A stretch of 41,421 bases of DNA, taken from assembly GCA_028150825.1 (NCBI GenBank), contig JAOGIM010000015.1, positions 1 through 41,421 of the forward strand, read 5' to 3'. Positions 19,691-29,122 of this stretch are shown here, piece by piece. The DNA comes from Paracoccaceae bacterium (GTDB lineage Bacteria; Pseudomonadota; Alphaproteobacteria; Rhodobacterales; Rhodobacteraceae). Position 1 is the stretch's first letter; every line of letters starts with the position of its first letter. Both the position numbers and the translations under genes were made by a program. A model generated the notes under the pieces. The model ran no database searches and had not been told where the DNA came from. It saw nothing but the letters and a program-made list of their open reading frames with translations.

Positions 19691-20901
19691 TAAACACGCT
19701 CGATAATTGTTGCAGCGCCCATACCGGACCCGATGCAAAGCGTAGCGAGCCCAGTTTCCTTATCGCTGCGCTCAAGCTCGTCAACTAAAGTGCCAAGAAT
19801 CATAGCGCCTGTTGCACCAAGCGGGTGACCCATAGCGATAGACCCGCCGTTCACATTGACCTTGTCATGATCCACATTGAACGCTTGCTCAAAGCGTAAA
19901 ACCACACTTGCAAAAGCCTCGTTCACTTCGAAAAGATCAAGGTCCTTAATTTCCATCCCGCTTTCACGCAGAATTTTTTCAGTGACAGGGATTGGTCCAG
20001 TGAGCATGATTGTTGGATCAGTTCCAATCTTTGCCGTTGAGCGGATACGAGCACGAGGTTTAAGACCGTATTTATCTCCAAACGCTCTGTTGCCAACCAA
20101 AATTGCTGCTGAACCATCGACAATACCCGAACTGTTACCTGCGTGATGAATGTGTTTGATCGCTTCCAGATGGGGATATTTCATCAAGGCGATTTTATCA
20201 AATCCGGGCATGATTTCGCCCTGCTCTTTGAACGAGGGTTTGAGCGCTCCAAGGGACTGCATATCGGTTCTTGGACGCATGTATTCATCGTGATCCAGAA
20301 TTGTCAGGCCATTGACGTCTGTCACGGCGACGATAGATTTTGCAAACCGATTTTCATTCCAAGCGGCTTTTGCGCGTTTCTGGCTTTTGACGGCCAAAGC
20401 ATCTGCGTCATCGCGGCTAAATCCGTATTCTGTTGCAATAATATCTGCCCCAATGCCTTGGGGTACAAAATACTGGTCAAAGGTAAACGTCGGATCTACA
20501 GCCATTGCGCCACCGTCGCTAAACATGGGTACGCGGCTCATGCTTTCAACGCCACCCGCTATATAGCCATCACCTGCTCCGCCGCGTATTTGGTTGGCAG
20601 CAAGATTAACCGCCTCCAGACCAGAGGCACAAAAACGATTTATCGCCAGTCCAGGAATCGTCTCATCAAGATCGGACGCAAGCACAGCAGACCTCGCCAA
20701 ACAAGCGCCTTGCTCACCAACTTGCGTGACATTGCCCCAGATCACGTCTTCGACGGCATGCCCGTCAAGCCCATTGCGCAATTTCAAAGCGTTCAAAGTG
20801 GTGGTTGAGAGATTGAGCGCAGTGACCTCATGCAGGCTTCCGTCGGTGCGACCCTTACCGCGCGGCGTACGCACTGCGTCATATATATACACATCTGTCA
20901 T
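19690..20901 (-). CDS. fadA: Acetyl-CoA C-acyltransferase (3-ketoacyl-CoA thiolase)
   Basis: This 403-aa thiolase cleaves 3-ketoacyl-CoA to acetyl-CoA and a shortened acyl-CoA. The catalytic residues are all present: nucleophile Cys91 in [11 protein letters not shown], the C-terminal His in [10 protein letters not shown] and the second Cys in [10 protein letters not shown]. The frame begins four codons earlier at ATG 20913, but a GGAG ribosome-binding site sits 6 bases before ATG 20901 ([15 protein letters not shown]), which matches thiolase N-termini. The earlier ATG overlaps the GST stop (TGATG). It sits in a coupled set GST-fadA-cupin-fadJ, consistent with FadA/FadB-type partnership. Confidence 0.94.
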   Translation of the reverse strand: MTDVYIYDAVRTPRGKGRTDGSLHEVTALNLSTTTLNALKLRNGLDGHAVEDVIWGNVTQVGEQGACLARSAVLASDLDETIPGLAINRFCASGLEAVNLAANQIRGGAGDGYIAGGVESMSRVPMFSDGGAMAVDPTFTFDQYFVPQGIGADIIATEYGFSRDDADALAVKSQKRAKAAWNENRFAKSIVAVTDVNGLTILDHDEYMRPRTDMQSLGALKPSFKEQGEIMPGFDKIALMKYPHLEAIKHIHHAGNSSGIVDGSAAILVGNRAFGDKYGLKPRARIRSTAKIGTDPTIMLTGPIPVTEKILRESGMEIKDLDLFEVNEAFASVVLRFEQAFNVDHDKVNVNGGSIAMGHPLGATGAMILGTLVDELERSDKETGLATLCIGSGMGAATIIERV

Positions 20902-20912
20902 CACATTCTCCA

Positions 20913-21551
20913 TCAGGCGCGGTCAGTGGGGCTGCCGGGCATCAAATCATAAGGGGCTTTCCAGCCAGGTGTTTGGGAAATATTGTTTAGCCAGTGACCA
21001 ATATTGGGCCATTGGCTTTTGTCAAATCCAAAGAATTCAGGATAGTAAAGATAGCCGCAGCATGTCATATCTGCGTGCGTTATTGCATCTCCCACCAAAA
21101 AATCACGACCATCCAGAGCGGCTTCCAATACTTTGTAAGAGCCTCTTAGACGTGCGTGATTGGCCTCAATAACCTGCAGAGGCCGCTTATCCTCAGGCAC
21201 AAAATTCATCAGGAAACGTGTTGCCCCTATGAGTGTCGAGAATTTTCCATTGTCCCAGAGAATCCAACGCAAAACCTCTCGTATTTCAGTCGGTGTTGTC
21301 CCACCATGTAGGCCTGTTTTGTCTGCCAGATAAGTCTGTATCAGACCAGACTGTGTTAATTTCACATCACCATCTAATAAGACAGGGACTTCACCCATGA
21401 CGTTCACTGTGCTGCGATAGTCTGGACTTCTTGTTTCGCCATTAAAGAAGTCTACGAATACTGGCTCCCAATCGCATCCTGCTAATTCCAGCGCAAGTGC
21501 TGCTTTATAGCTGTGACCACTTTCGCCAAAACAATATAGTTTCATAACCAT
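20913..21551 (-). CDS. Glutathione S-transferase family protein
   Basis: This 212-aa two-domain GST has an N-terminal thioredoxin-fold domain (about 1-80) with KLYCFGESGHSYKAALALE. The segment NVMGEVPVLLDGDVKLTQSGLIQTYL contains the cis-Pro and the ESxAI-like glutathione-binding loop (TQSGLI). A helical C-terminal domain carries GDAITHADMTCCGYLY. GSTs in roseobacter beta-oxidation clusters have no settled role; detoxification or conjugation of a CoA-linked intermediate is speculation. ATG 21551 has a GGGA upstream. A second ATG two codons in (21545) is possible. Its stop overlaps ATG 20913 of the thiolase frame. Confidence 0.9.
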   Translation of the reverse strand: MVMKLYCFGESGHSYKAALALELAGCDWEPVFVDFFNGETRSPDYRSTVNVMGEVPVLLDGDVKLTQSGLIQTYLADKTGLHGGTTPTEIREVLRWILWDNGKFSTLIGATRFLMNFVPEDKRPLQVIEANHARLRGSYKVLEAALDGRDFLVGDAITHADMTCCGYLYYPEFFGFDKSQWPNIGHWLNNISQTPGWKAPYDLMPGSPTDRA

Positions 21552-21578
21552 CTTTTTATTCCCTGTTTCGCGCGCCTT

Positions 21579-21593
21579 TAGGCATCATGCCTA
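21579..21593. promoter_or_regulatory. Perfect 15-base palindrome upstream of the GST-fadA-cupin-fadJ genes
   Basis: TAGGCAT and ATGCCTA flank a single central C. The palindrome ends 28 bases before the GST start. A TAAAAT hexamer lies just upstream on the minus strand (near 21605-21610), so the site could be an operator overlapping a promoter for the second half of the beta-oxidation cluster. The regulator is unknown. No second copy was noticed. Confidence 0.4.
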
Positions 21594-21786
21594 CGAGTAT
21601 TTTATCAAAGAAAAAACCAGGCTTTTTTACATTCGGTTAACTTCGTTTACAGTATCACTGCGCTGCGCAACAGGCTGTATAGCCGATAGGCGTCAAAAGA
21701 AAAATTATGCTTGCCAGTCGTTCTGAACACAAAGGTGAGCACGCAGCTTTTCTTTATAAAATTTTCCTGCCGGAGGCGCTAGAGCA

Positions 21787-22935
21787 TTACAAGTTGCGCG
21801 AAATAAGCTCCTTCATAATCTCATTCGTTCCACCATAAATCCTCTGAACCCGTGCATCTGTCCACATTTCAGCGATAGCATATTCCTGCATAAACCCGTA
21901 ACCGCCGTGCAATTGTAAACATTCGTCCAGTACTTCACCCTGTGTGTCTGTCAACCAGTATTTGCACATAGCAGCTTTGTCGACAGTCAACTCGCCGCGT
22001 AAATGTTCCTCTATGCAATTGTCTAAAAACGCGCGTGCAACCATCGTTTTGGTTTTGCATTCTGCTAGCTTGAATTTGGTATTTTGAAATTGCAGGATGG
22101 GTCCGCCAAAGGCTTGGCGTTCTTTGCAATATTCAATGGTACGTTCGACGGCGCCTTCCATTGCGCCTACAGCTGCACACCCGATGATTAGCCGCTCTTG
22201 AGGCAGCTGTGTCATCATTTGGTAAAATCCCTTCCCCTCTTCTCCTCCGAGTATATTTTCTGGTGGAATTTCGATGTTATCAAAAAATAGCTCGGACGTA
22301 TCGGCCGCTTTCATACCAATTTTGTCCAAATTGCGGCCCCTGCTAAAACCTTCTGCATCATTAGTTTCCAAAATGACTAATGAAACCCCTTTGGCCTTTT
22401 CTTCGATATTGGTTTTAGCTGCAACTAAGATGATGTTTGCATGTTGGCCATTGGTGATGAATGTTTTTTGTCCGCTCAACTTGTAGGCATTTCCATCCCG
22501 AATAGCCTTAGTTTTGATGGATTGCACATCCGAGCCTGCAGAGGGCTCCGTCATTGCTAATGCTCCGATAAGTTCGCCAGAAATCATTTTTGGCAATAAA
22601 CGTTTTTTTTGGTCTTCAGTGCCATAGGCGAGAATGTAATGTGAGACGATACCTGAATGAATACCTTGTCCCCAGCTTGCGAGGTTAGCTTTGCTGCCTT
22701 CTATTAAAATGACCGCCTCATGTCCAAAATCGCCGCCCGGTCCGCCGTATTCTTCTGGAATTGAGGGGCACAAAAGGCCAAGTCCACCAGCTTGCTGCCA
22801 AGTATCACGGTCCATTTCGCCTTGTTTGCGCCAGCGGTCAAAATGTTGGGACCACTCATCCTTGATGAATCGTGCCGTCATTTCGGACAGCATATGATGC
22901 TCTTGAGTCATCCACTTTGAATTCATAAGTCCCAT
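21787..22935 (-). CDS. Acyl-CoA dehydrogenase (LCAD/IVD-like catalytic layout)
   Basis: This 382-aa FAD flavoprotein oxidises acyl-CoA to enoyl-CoA and passes electrons to ETF. Family signatures are [15 protein letters not shown] (FAD/substrate loop), [20 protein letters not shown] and the C-terminal [13 protein letters not shown]. The usual MCAD catalytic Glu of YEGT is Gly here. Instead LPQERL (Glu247) matches the position used by long-chain and isovaleryl-CoA dehydrogenases, so a long-chain or branched acyl substrate is suggested. ATG 22935 has AGGAGG about 8 bases upstream. It follows the larger acyl-CoA dehydrogenase by 19 bases. A gap of 235 bases separates it from GST. Confidence 0.92.
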   Translation of the reverse strand: MGLMNSKWMTQEHHMLSEMTARFIKDEWSQHFDRWRKQGEMDRDTWQQAGGLGLLCPSIPEEYGGPGGDFGHEAVILIEGSKANLASWGQGIHSGIVSHYILAYGTEDQKKRLLPKMISGELIGALAMTEPSAGSDVQSIKTKAIRDGNAYKLSGQKTFITNGQHANIILVAAKTNIEEKAKGVSLVILETNDAEGFSRGRNLDKIGMKAADTSELFFDNIEIPPENILGGEEGKGFYQMMTQLPQERLIIGCAAVGAMEGAVERTIEYCKERQAFGGPILQFQNTKFKLAECKTKTMVARAFLDNCIEEHLRGELTVDKAAMCKYWLTDTQGEVLDECLQLHGGYGFMQEYAIAEMWTDARVQRIYGGTNEIMKELISRNL

Positions 22936-22954
22936 GACGTTCCCTCCTCAGAGT

Positions 22955-24736
22955 TTAAAAATTGGCCGCTTCTAGTACCATTACTGGGTCAGCTCCAGAC
23001 TGGATCCGCGCCAAATGCAGCCCTGTAGCAGGAAGTTGACGTTGCATGTAGTAACGACCCGTCGCAATCTTCGTTTCATAAAACGCTGCGTCACTCTTGT
23101 CGTTTTTTAAGACTTGTATGCTGGCCTTGGCCATACGTGCCCACATTAAGCCCAAACAAACATGTCCAAACATATGCATAAAGTCATAAGACCCGGCCAA
23201 CGCATTATTTGGAGCCTTGATGCCATTTTGCATAAAGTACATTGCAGCACCTTGCAGGTCTTTGCTAGCCTTTTTTAAAGGTTCTAGAAAATCCTTACCA
23301 AACGCTTCGTTAATGTCTTTGTTCTCGCTTATGAATGCACGTACCAAATCAAAGAAGGCCATTACGTGTTTGCCGCCGTCTTGGCCAAGTTTGCGTCCAA
23401 CTAGGTCGAGCCCTTGTATCCCGTTTGCCCCTTCATAGATCATTGTAATGCGTGCATCTCTTGCAAACTGCGACATGCCCCATTCTTCTATATATCCATG
23501 ACCACCATAAACTTGTTGGGCCTGTACGCACATATCAAAGCCTTTATCGGTTAGAAATCCTTTAATTACGGGTGTCATTAGGCTGACCAAGCCGTCTGCA
23601 TCTTGGTCTTTCAATCGATGTGCGCGGTCGATAAGTTGCGCCCCCCAGAAGGTAAGGGCGCGAGCACCTTCGATAAAGCTTTTCTGTTCCATCAGATTAC
23701 GTCTGATATCAGGATGCACGATCAAAGGATCAGCAGGGCCATTGGGGTTCTTGACACCAGTTACATCGCGTCCTTGGAGGCGATCTTTGGAATAGGCCAG
23801 CGCATTCTGATATGCGGTTTCTGCCTGAGAATAACCTTGAACGCCTACTCCGACGCGTGCTTCATTCATCATCGTGAACATTGCGCGCATGCCTTTGTGT
23901 TCTTGTCCAACTAAGAATCCAGTTGCCCCGTCATAATTCATGACGCATGTTGGATTTGCGTGAATTCCCATTTTTTCTTCAAGTTTTCCAACAGAAAGGT
24001 TATTACGTTTGCCCAAAGATCCGTCATCATTGACCATAAATTTGGGAACGATAAAAAGAGAAACTCCTCTGATCCCTTCTGGTGCACCTGCAATTTTGGC
24101 GAGAACTAGGTGAATGATATTTTCGGCCATATCATGGTCACCCGCAGAGATGAAAATCTTTTGCCCGGTGACTTGGAAGCTACCGTCTGACTGAGGGATT
24201 GCTTTTGTCCGCATTTGCCCCAGATCGGTCCCACAATGAGGCTCGGTCAGGTTCATAGTACCTGTCCAGTCACAGTTGGTCATTTTGGGAAGGTATTTTT
24301 GCTTTTGCGCGTCTGATCCATGCGCCCAAATCGCGGAATAAGCTCCGTGGGTTAGACCTTGGAACATGCTAAAGGCCATATTCGCAGATGAAAACATTTC
24401 AGTTACGGCGCTGGCAATCACAAATGGCATGCCTTGGCCACCATATTCGGGATCGCAATCCAAGCTGGGCCATCCGCCGGCCTTAACTTGATCAAAGGCG
24501 TCTTTAAACCCTTGTGGCGTTCTCACGATACCATTTTCCAAGTGACACCCCTCGGCATCGCCAGTGGCATTCAAAGGTGCCAGAAGATTTCCAGCCAGTT
24601 TTCCACTTTCGTTTAGAACTGAGCTGATAAATTCTGCATCTAGGTCTTCATAACCGGGTATATCGCAGTTCTGAACGTCAAGTACGTCTTGCAAGACAAA
24701 CATCATGTCTTTCGTAGGTGGTGCGTAACTGGGCAT
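22955..24736 (-). CDS. Large acyl-CoA dehydrogenase (DmdC-like architecture)
   Basis: This 593-aa acyl-CoA dehydrogenase is of the enlarged type, with a short extra N-terminal domain (about 1-35) and a C-terminal extension (about 460-593) around the usual core. The core shows [51 protein letters not shown] and the catalytic Glu435 in [11 protein letters not shown]. This architecture is shared by DmdC (methylmercaptopropionyl-CoA dehydrogenase) and by fatty acyl-CoA dehydrogenases of roseobacters. The thiolase and hydratase neighbours favour straight-chain beta-oxidation here. It starts 30 bases after the first MerR gene, so it is likely co-transcribed with its regulator. Confidence 0.9.
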   Translation of the reverse strand: MPSYAPPTKDMMFVLQDVLDVQNCDIPGYEDLDAEFISSVLNESGKLAGNLLAPLNATGDAEGCHLENGIVRTPQGFKDAFDQVKAGGWPSLDCDPEYGGQGMPFVIASAVTEMFSSANMAFSMFQGLTHGAYSAIWAHGSDAQKQKYLPKMTNCDWTGTMNLTEPHCGTDLGQMRTKAIPQSDGSFQVTGQKIFISAGDHDMAENIIHLVLAKIAGAPEGIRGVSLFIVPKFMVNDDGSLGKRNNLSVGKLEEKMGIHANPTCVMNYDGATGFLVGQEHKGMRAMFTMMNEARVGVGVQGYSQAETAYQNALAYSKDRLQGRDVTGVKNPNGPADPLIVHPDIRRNLMEQKSFIEGARALTFWGAQLIDRAHRLKDQDADGLVSLMTPVIKGFLTDKGFDMCVQAQQVYGGHGYIEEWGMSQFARDARITMIYEGANGIQGLDLVGRKLGQDGGKHVMAFFDLVRAFISENKDINEAFGKDFLEPLKKASKDLQGAAMYFMQNGIKAPNNALAGSYDFMHMFGHVCLGLMWARMAKASIQVLKNDKSDAAFYETKIATGRYYMQRQLPATGLHLARIQSGADPVMVLEAANF

Positions 24737-24766
24737 ATCTTTTTCTCTCAGTCTATCTTTTTAAAA

Positions 24767-25168
24767 TTAATGCGAGTGTGATACTGGTGTCATAGACTTT
24801 AAAAGGCATTCGCCCCATTTAATCTGATCGCGTAAATCTGCAATTGTTGTGTCAAGGTCTGCACGCTTTTGCTCAAGGTCACAGAGGTGTTCTAGGGCAA
24901 CTTGGTATGCTTTCTTCAACTGTGGTTTTTGCGCGGCCCCCGGGCGATACATTTCAAGGAGCTGGCGGATTTCTTCCAAAGAAAAGCCAAATCGCTTTCC
25001 GCGCAAAATGAGTTTCATACGAGCACGGTCTCTTTTGGCGAAAAGACGCTTCTGGCCTTTTCGTTTAGGAAACAAAAGTTCTTTGGCCTCGTAAAACCTA
25101 AGCGTGCGTGCCGTGACGTTGAATTCATCACACATTTGGCGGATCGTTAATAAGTCTTCAGAGCTCAT
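24767..25168 (-). CDS. MerR-family transcriptional regulator (fatty-acid-oxidation associated)
   Basis: This 133-aa protein has an N-terminal MerR winged HTH (LLTIRQMCDEFNVTARTLRFYE, about 6-27, then FAKRDRARMKLILRGKRFGFSLEEIRQLLEMY). A coiled-coil dimerisation helix (about 85-120) follows. No metal-binding cysteine cluster is seen at the C-terminus, so it belongs with acyl-CoA/fatty-acid type MerR regulators (LiuR-like), not metal sensors; this is inference. ATG 25168 has AGGA 6 bases upstream. It lies directly upstream of the acyl-CoA dehydrogenase genes and probably controls them and itself. Confidence 0.9.
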   Translation of the reverse strand: MSSEDLLTIRQMCDEFNVTARTLRFYEAKELLFPKRKGQKRLFAKRDRARMKLILRGKRFGFSLEEIRQLLEMYRPGAAQKPQLKKAYQVALEHLCDLEQKRADLDTTIADLRDQIKWGECLLKSMTPVSHSH

Positions 25169-25230
25169 CGCATCCTGCTATTTGTTAAACGAATCTTCAG
25201 TTCCGTTTAATATACTACCTGAGCCTTTTT

Positions 25231-25255
25231 CCTTACGTAAGGTAGACGTTGCGTC
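25231..25255. promoter_or_regulatory. Candidate MerR operator between the two MerR genes
   Basis: A perfect 12-base palindrome CCTTACGTAAGG (25231-25242) is followed by a second inverted repeat GACG-TTG-CGTC (25245-25255). On the minus strand a possible promoter overlaps them: TTACGT (25240-25235), 17 bases, TAGTAT (25217-25212). MerR regulators usually bind dyads within the promoter spacer, so this is a plausible operator for the downstream MerR-acd genes. The assignment is inference. Confidence 0.45.
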
Positions 25256-25285
25256 AACCTTATTATATTATAAGAGGGTGCTATA

Positions 25286-25660
25286 TTAGTTCTTTACTGC
25301 GAATAAAACTGTTTTTGCGCGCAGGTCTTCAAGTTCGTTAAGCGTCTGATCAAGCTGGATCTGCTGTTCTTTCAGCTCAATTATTTTTCGATCGGCCATT
25401 TTAACAAACATATCAATCTGAGCTTTTGTGCCTTCTTGATCATAGATTGACAACCATTGGCGCATTTCTTCTAAGAGAAATCCAAATTTCCTACCTCTTA
25501 AAATGAGGGTCATTCGCGCAATCTCACGCGCCCCATAAAACCGCGATCTACCTTCTTTATCCGGCTGTAATAGTTCGATATACTCATAGTAGCGCAAAGT
25601 GCGGGGTGTGACCGTAAATTTCGCACACATTTCTTTAAACGATAGTCTAGTATCGGGCAT
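25286..25660 (-). CDS. Second MerR-family transcriptional regulator
   Basis: This 124-aa MerR protein has HTH segment SFKEMCAKFTVTPRTLRYYE (about 6-25), then IARMTLILRGRKFGFLLEEMRQWLSIY and a C-terminal coiled coil (about 85-115). It is clearly homologous to the downstream MerR (shared MTLILRGRKFGF/MKLILRGKRFGF segment), indicating an old duplication. The C-terminal helix is diverged, so the two may form heterodimers or read different ligands (inference). ATG 25660 has AGGAG upstream. It is divergent from the thioesterase genes at 25774 across a 113-base gap, which could be a shared control region. Confidence 0.9.
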   Translation of the reverse strand: MPDTRLSFKEMCAKFTVTPRTLRYYEYIELLQPDKEGRSRFYGAREIARMTLILRGRKFGFLLEEMRQWLSIYDQEGTKAQIDMFVKMADRKIIELKEQQIQLDQTLNELEDLRAKTVLFAVKN

Positions 25661-25773
25661 AATTATAAACTCCTGAGTATAAATTAGGGTGAACAGAGCT
25701 GGAGGGCAAGCAGACCTCTTGTAGTTTTAGAGTTTAAAACGTCATGCTGCATAAATTGGGTCAAAGGTTTTGA

Positions 25774-26196
25774 ATGGAAAGTGATAAAAATAGGTTGGTG
25801 CGGCAGTTTATGGAGGCAATCCCGCATGCTCAGGCCCTTGGTATTTTGTTTGAAAATATTGGGTCTGGTACGGCTGAAATGCTCATGCAATATGATAAAA
25901 GATTTATTGGTGATCCGAAAACGGGTGTCATTCATGGTGGAGCAGTGTTTGCGTTGCTTGATAGTTGCTGTGGTGCGGCAGTGCTTAGCCATCCTGAGCA
26001 AAAGGGCCTGACGGCAACAATTGATTTGCGTGTCGATTACATGCGGCCAGCCTCGCCATTGCAAACATTACGGGCGCGTGCTCAATGCTACAATATCACT
26101 CGTAGTGTCGCCTTTGTCAGCGCAGTTGCATTAGACGATAATGATGACAAACCTGTTGCGACGGCAACAGGTGCCTTTGTCACAGGAAAATCTTGA
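25774..26196 (+). CDS. PaaI-family (hotdog-fold) acyl-CoA thioesterase, first of a pair
   Basis: This 140-aa single hotdog domain is of the PaaI/YbgC-like group hydrolysing acyl-CoA thioesters. The motif GVIHGGAVFALLDSCCG (about 50-66) carries the HGG turn and the Asp on the central helix. LTATIDLRVDYMRPAS is the following beta-hairpin signature. ATG 25774 has AAAGG 6 bases upstream. The stop TGA overlaps the start of the second thioesterase gene. Position opposite the beta-oxidation cluster suggests a role in CoA recycling or in removing dead-end acyl-CoAs. Confidence 0.87.
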   Translation: MESDKNRLVRQFMEAIPHAQALGILFENIGSGTAEMLMQYDKRFIGDPKTGVIHGGAVFALLDSCCGAAVLSHPEQKGLTATIDLRVDYMRPASPLQTLRARAQCYNITRSVAFVSAVALDDNDDKPVATATGAFVTGKS

Positions 26197-26702
26197 TGCT
26201 GAAACCGCGCCCCGAACCTGTCCAAGTTGTTAAACAGCGGCGTGACGCGGCACTTGCTGCGCTTGTCGAATCCATTCCCTATATTCAATTCCTAGGTGTG
26301 CGCTTTGATCGTCGCGGAGACGAGCTTACGGCCATCATGCCATTTTGTGATCAATTAATTGGGAACCCGGGTTTGCCCGCATTACATGGCGGTGCAATAG
26401 CTGCATTTCTTGAGGTTTCAGCTGTGATCGAACTCAGCTGGGCTGGGCTTTGGAAAGAAATTGAAAGCCCTACAATAACGCCCGATCAAATTAAATCTGG
26501 TGGGCTTGTCTCAATTCCCAAGACTATCGACTTTTCTGTTGATTATTTGCGGACTGGTTTGCCCAGAGATGCTTATGCGCGTGCGCGCGTCAATCGTTCT
26601 GGCCGTCGTTATGCGTCAGTCTTTGTCGAAGCCTGGCAGGATAATAAAAGTCGCATTATCGCGCAGGCGACGGGTCACTTTTTAATGCCAGAGCCTCATT
26701 GA
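26196..26702 (+). CDS. PaaI-family (hotdog-fold) thioesterase, second of a pair
   Basis: This 168-aa hotdog protein has the motif PALHGGAIAAFLEVSAVIEL, then a longer insert (about residues 90-115) and PKTIDFSVDYLRTG. In place of the Asp in the first protein's motif it has Glu. A TTG codon starts the frame one codon before; the ATG at 26196 is preferred and shares one base with the upstream stop (TGATG), so the two are translationally coupled. The pair may act as a heteromer or on different acyl chains; neither is shown. The frame closes cleanly before the broken MATE gene. Confidence 0.85.
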   Translation: MLKPRPEPVQVVKQRRDAALAALVESIPYIQFLGVRFDRRGDELTAIMPFCDQLIGNPGLPALHGGAIAAFLEVSAVIELSWAGLWKEIESPTITPDQIKSGGLVSIPKTIDFSVDYLRTGLPRDAYARARVNRSGRRYASVFVEAWQDNKSRIIAQATGHFLMPEPH

Positions 26703-26726
26703 GAGACCGTTCCTTAGGTAAATTTC

Positions 26727-28032
26727 ATGCAAATTACCCATCGGCGTATTTTGATGGTTGCAATACCAATCGTCTTGGCAAACGCGACAGTGCCATTGCT
26801 TGGCGCAGTTGATACACTTGTGGTTGGTCAAATAGCCTCTCCAATTCCGATCGGAGCCGTTGCAATTGGATTTTTGATTTTAAGTGCGTTTTATTGGCTT
26901 TTTGGTTTTCTAAGGATGGGAACGACTGGGCTAACATCTCAAGCGGCAGGCGCAAACGATAAAGACGACATTGCCGCTATACTCAGTCGTGTTCTATTGG
27001 TGGGGCTGGTTGCGGGCTGCGTTATTGTTGCGTCTCAATGGTTTTTGTTTCGTGGAGCCCTTTATCTCTTGCCGGCTTCCTCCGAAGTCGAAGATATGGC
27101 GTGAAGCTATCTTTATATTCGAGCTCTCACAGCAACAGTAGCAATTACTCTATCTGGTTTAAATGGTTGGCCGATTGGTCAGGAGTGTACCAAAGAAGTT
27201 CTAATTTTGCAGCTGATCACGAACGGGACGAATATTCTCCTTGATTTGCTTTTTGTTCTCGCCTTTGGATAGGCCGTAAAAGGTGTCGCTACTGCCAGCG
27301 TTATTGCCGAAGTTATGGGGTTTTCATTGGGTATTTGGATTTGCCGGGACACCCTGTCAGGGTTGCTGCACGGGCTTGGAAAAATGTTTTGAGAGATCAA
27401 AACTGATCAGAATGTGTACAATAAGCAGTGATATTATACTCAGAACTTTAATGCTGGAGGCGATTTTTGTTTCTTTTACCTTTATCGGTGCACGCTTTGG
27501 CAATGAAGAGCTTGCCGCAAACCATGTTCTTCTGCAGTTTCTTATTATTACGTCATTTTTGCTTAACGGATTTGCTTATGCTGTCGAGGCTTTGGTTGGT
27601 CAGGCTTTTGGTTCAAAAAACCTTAAAGCCTTTCGAAAAAGTGTACTAATGTGCGGCCAGTGGGGCGGAGGTGCTTCGGTAATTTTGGCATTGATCTTTG
27701 CCATTGCAGGTCAAATGATCGTCGTGGCCATCATTAAATCTCTTGAAGTTCAGATAAAGGCAATGCGGTATTTACCCTATATGGTTTGTCTGCCTTTTGC
27801 GTGTTTAGCGGCGTTTATGTTTGATGGCATATATATTGGGGCCACAAGAACAGCGGTCATGCGAGATATGATGGCCGTAAGTCTTGTGATTTATATGATC
27901 GCTGCTCCTGTTCTTACTCCATTTTTCCATAATCACGGGCTATGGATGGCATTGCTCATCTCTTTTATAGCCCGAGGTGGTACGCTGGCATTTCGTTATC
28001 GTGAGATTGAGGCCAGTCTCAAGAAGCTGTAG
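26727..28032 (+). pseudogene. Broken MATE-family efflux transporter (DinF/NorM-like)
   Basis: The N-terminal part (125 codons, MQITHRRILMVAIPIVLANATVPLLGAVDTLVVGQ) is a clear MATE start. It stops at TGA 27102-27104. The same frame then reads on as MATE sequence (SYLYIRALTATVAITLSGLN, TNILLDLLFVLAFG) to a second stop, TAG 27270-27272, and continues to TGA 27390-27392. Beyond about 27385 the frame changes and the remainder (IILRTLMLEAIFVSFTFIGA through LKKL) is normal MATE C-terminal half. There are thus two nonsense codons plus at least one net indel. Total span equals a normal gene of about 435 codons. A sodium or proton antiporter for drugs is therefore inactive here unless the lesions are sequencing errors. 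Confidence 0.93.
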
Positions 28033-28063
28033 CGCGTAGAGACCTTTGTCTTGTGCTCATGCG

Positions 28064-29122
28064 TCAAAGCCATTTATTAATTTTGCTTCCAACGGCTTGC
28101 GAAACATTGGAGTAACCATCCTGTTTAAGGAGTTCGTCAAGTCCCTTGGAAATGTTGCTTGGTAAAGACATTCCATGATAGACAAGCGCTGTGTAGAGCT
28201 GAACTGCGGATGCACCTGCGCAGATTTTATGGTAGGCTTCCTGAGCATTAGATACGCCACCAACACCGATGAGAGGTATTTTACCTTCTAGCAATGCGGC
28301 CATTTGCGCCAAAATCTGGGTAGATACCTCAAATAATGGCTTGCCGGATAGCCCTCCTGCTTGACTGCGGTGCTTACTTACCAACCCAATTCGCGCTAAG
28401 CTTGTATTTGTGGCAATAATCGCATCAATTTTTTGAGTAAGTGCAATCTCTGCTATATCTGCAAGTGCAGGCCTATCCAGATCTGGAGCAATTTTAAGAA
28501 AGACTGGAATAGAATTTTTGAGTTTGTCACGCGCCTCCATAACGCCATCAAGGAGGGCGGATAGGGCGGCTTTACCCTGTAATTCCCTCAACTTTTCGGT
28601 GTTTGGGCTGCTAACATTCACTGTTGCGAAATCTACATATGGCGCGCATTGGGTCAAAACTTTAGCAAAATCTGCAGCCCGGTCTGAACTGGTTTTATTA
28701 GCTCCCAAATTAAGGCCGGTCACTATGCCCTCAGGGCGTTGGGAGAGCTGCTTGGCGATACGTTCTGCGCCCTCGTTGTTAAACCCAAAGCGGTTTATGA
28801 CAGCCTGATCTTGGGTTAGGCGAAACAGTCGTGGTTTAGGGTTTCCAGGTTGGGGAAGGGGCGTGGCGGCTCCAACTTCGATAAACCCAAATCCGCTTTT
28901 AGCTAGAGCGCCAAGCGCTTTTGCGTTTTTGTCAAACCCTGCTGCAAGCCCTACTGGATTTGGAAGATCCAGGCCTGCTATGTTTGTCTTTAATCGGTCA
29001 GAGGTGAAAGGTTTCTGAGGTGTTGCTAAGCCAAGCTCCAGTGCTTTCATGGCGAGCCCATGGGCTAGTTCTGGATCAAATTGTCTTAGGGCCACTACCG
29101 CAAGCCGTTCGATAAGGCTCAT
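28064..29122 (-). CDS. pyrD: Dihydroorotate dehydrogenase (quinone), class 2
   Basis: This 352-aa membrane-associated flavoenzyme of pyrimidine synthesis oxidises dihydroorotate with FMN and passes electrons to quinone. The N-terminal helix pair (about 1-40) is the class 2 quinone-tunnel domain. Core motifs are [37 protein letters not shown], the [16 protein letters not shown] catalytic-loop Ser (about 171-172), NTSL and the FMN-phosphate-binding GVGGVSNA. The length is normal. Start ATG overlaps the DUF952 stop by 4 bases (ATGA), so the two are coupled. It is convergent with the MATE pseudogene with only a short gap. Confidence 0.97.
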   Translation of the reverse strand: MSLIERLAVVALRQFDPELAHGLAMKALELGLATPQKPFTSDRLKTNIAGLDLPNPVGLAAGFDKNAKALGALAKSGFGFIEVGAATPLPQPGNPKPRLFRLTQDQAVINRFGFNNEGAERIAKQLSQRPEGIVTGLNLGANKTSSDRAADFAKVLTQCAPYVDFATVNVSSPNTEKLRELQGKAALSALLDGVMEARDKLKNSIPVFLKIAPDLDRPALADIAEIALTQKIDAIIATNTSLARIGLVSKHRSQAGGLSGKPLFEVSTQILAQMAALLEGKIPLIGVGGVSNAQEAYHKICAGASAVQLYTALVYHGMSLPSNISKGLDELLKQDGYSNVSQAVGSKINKWL

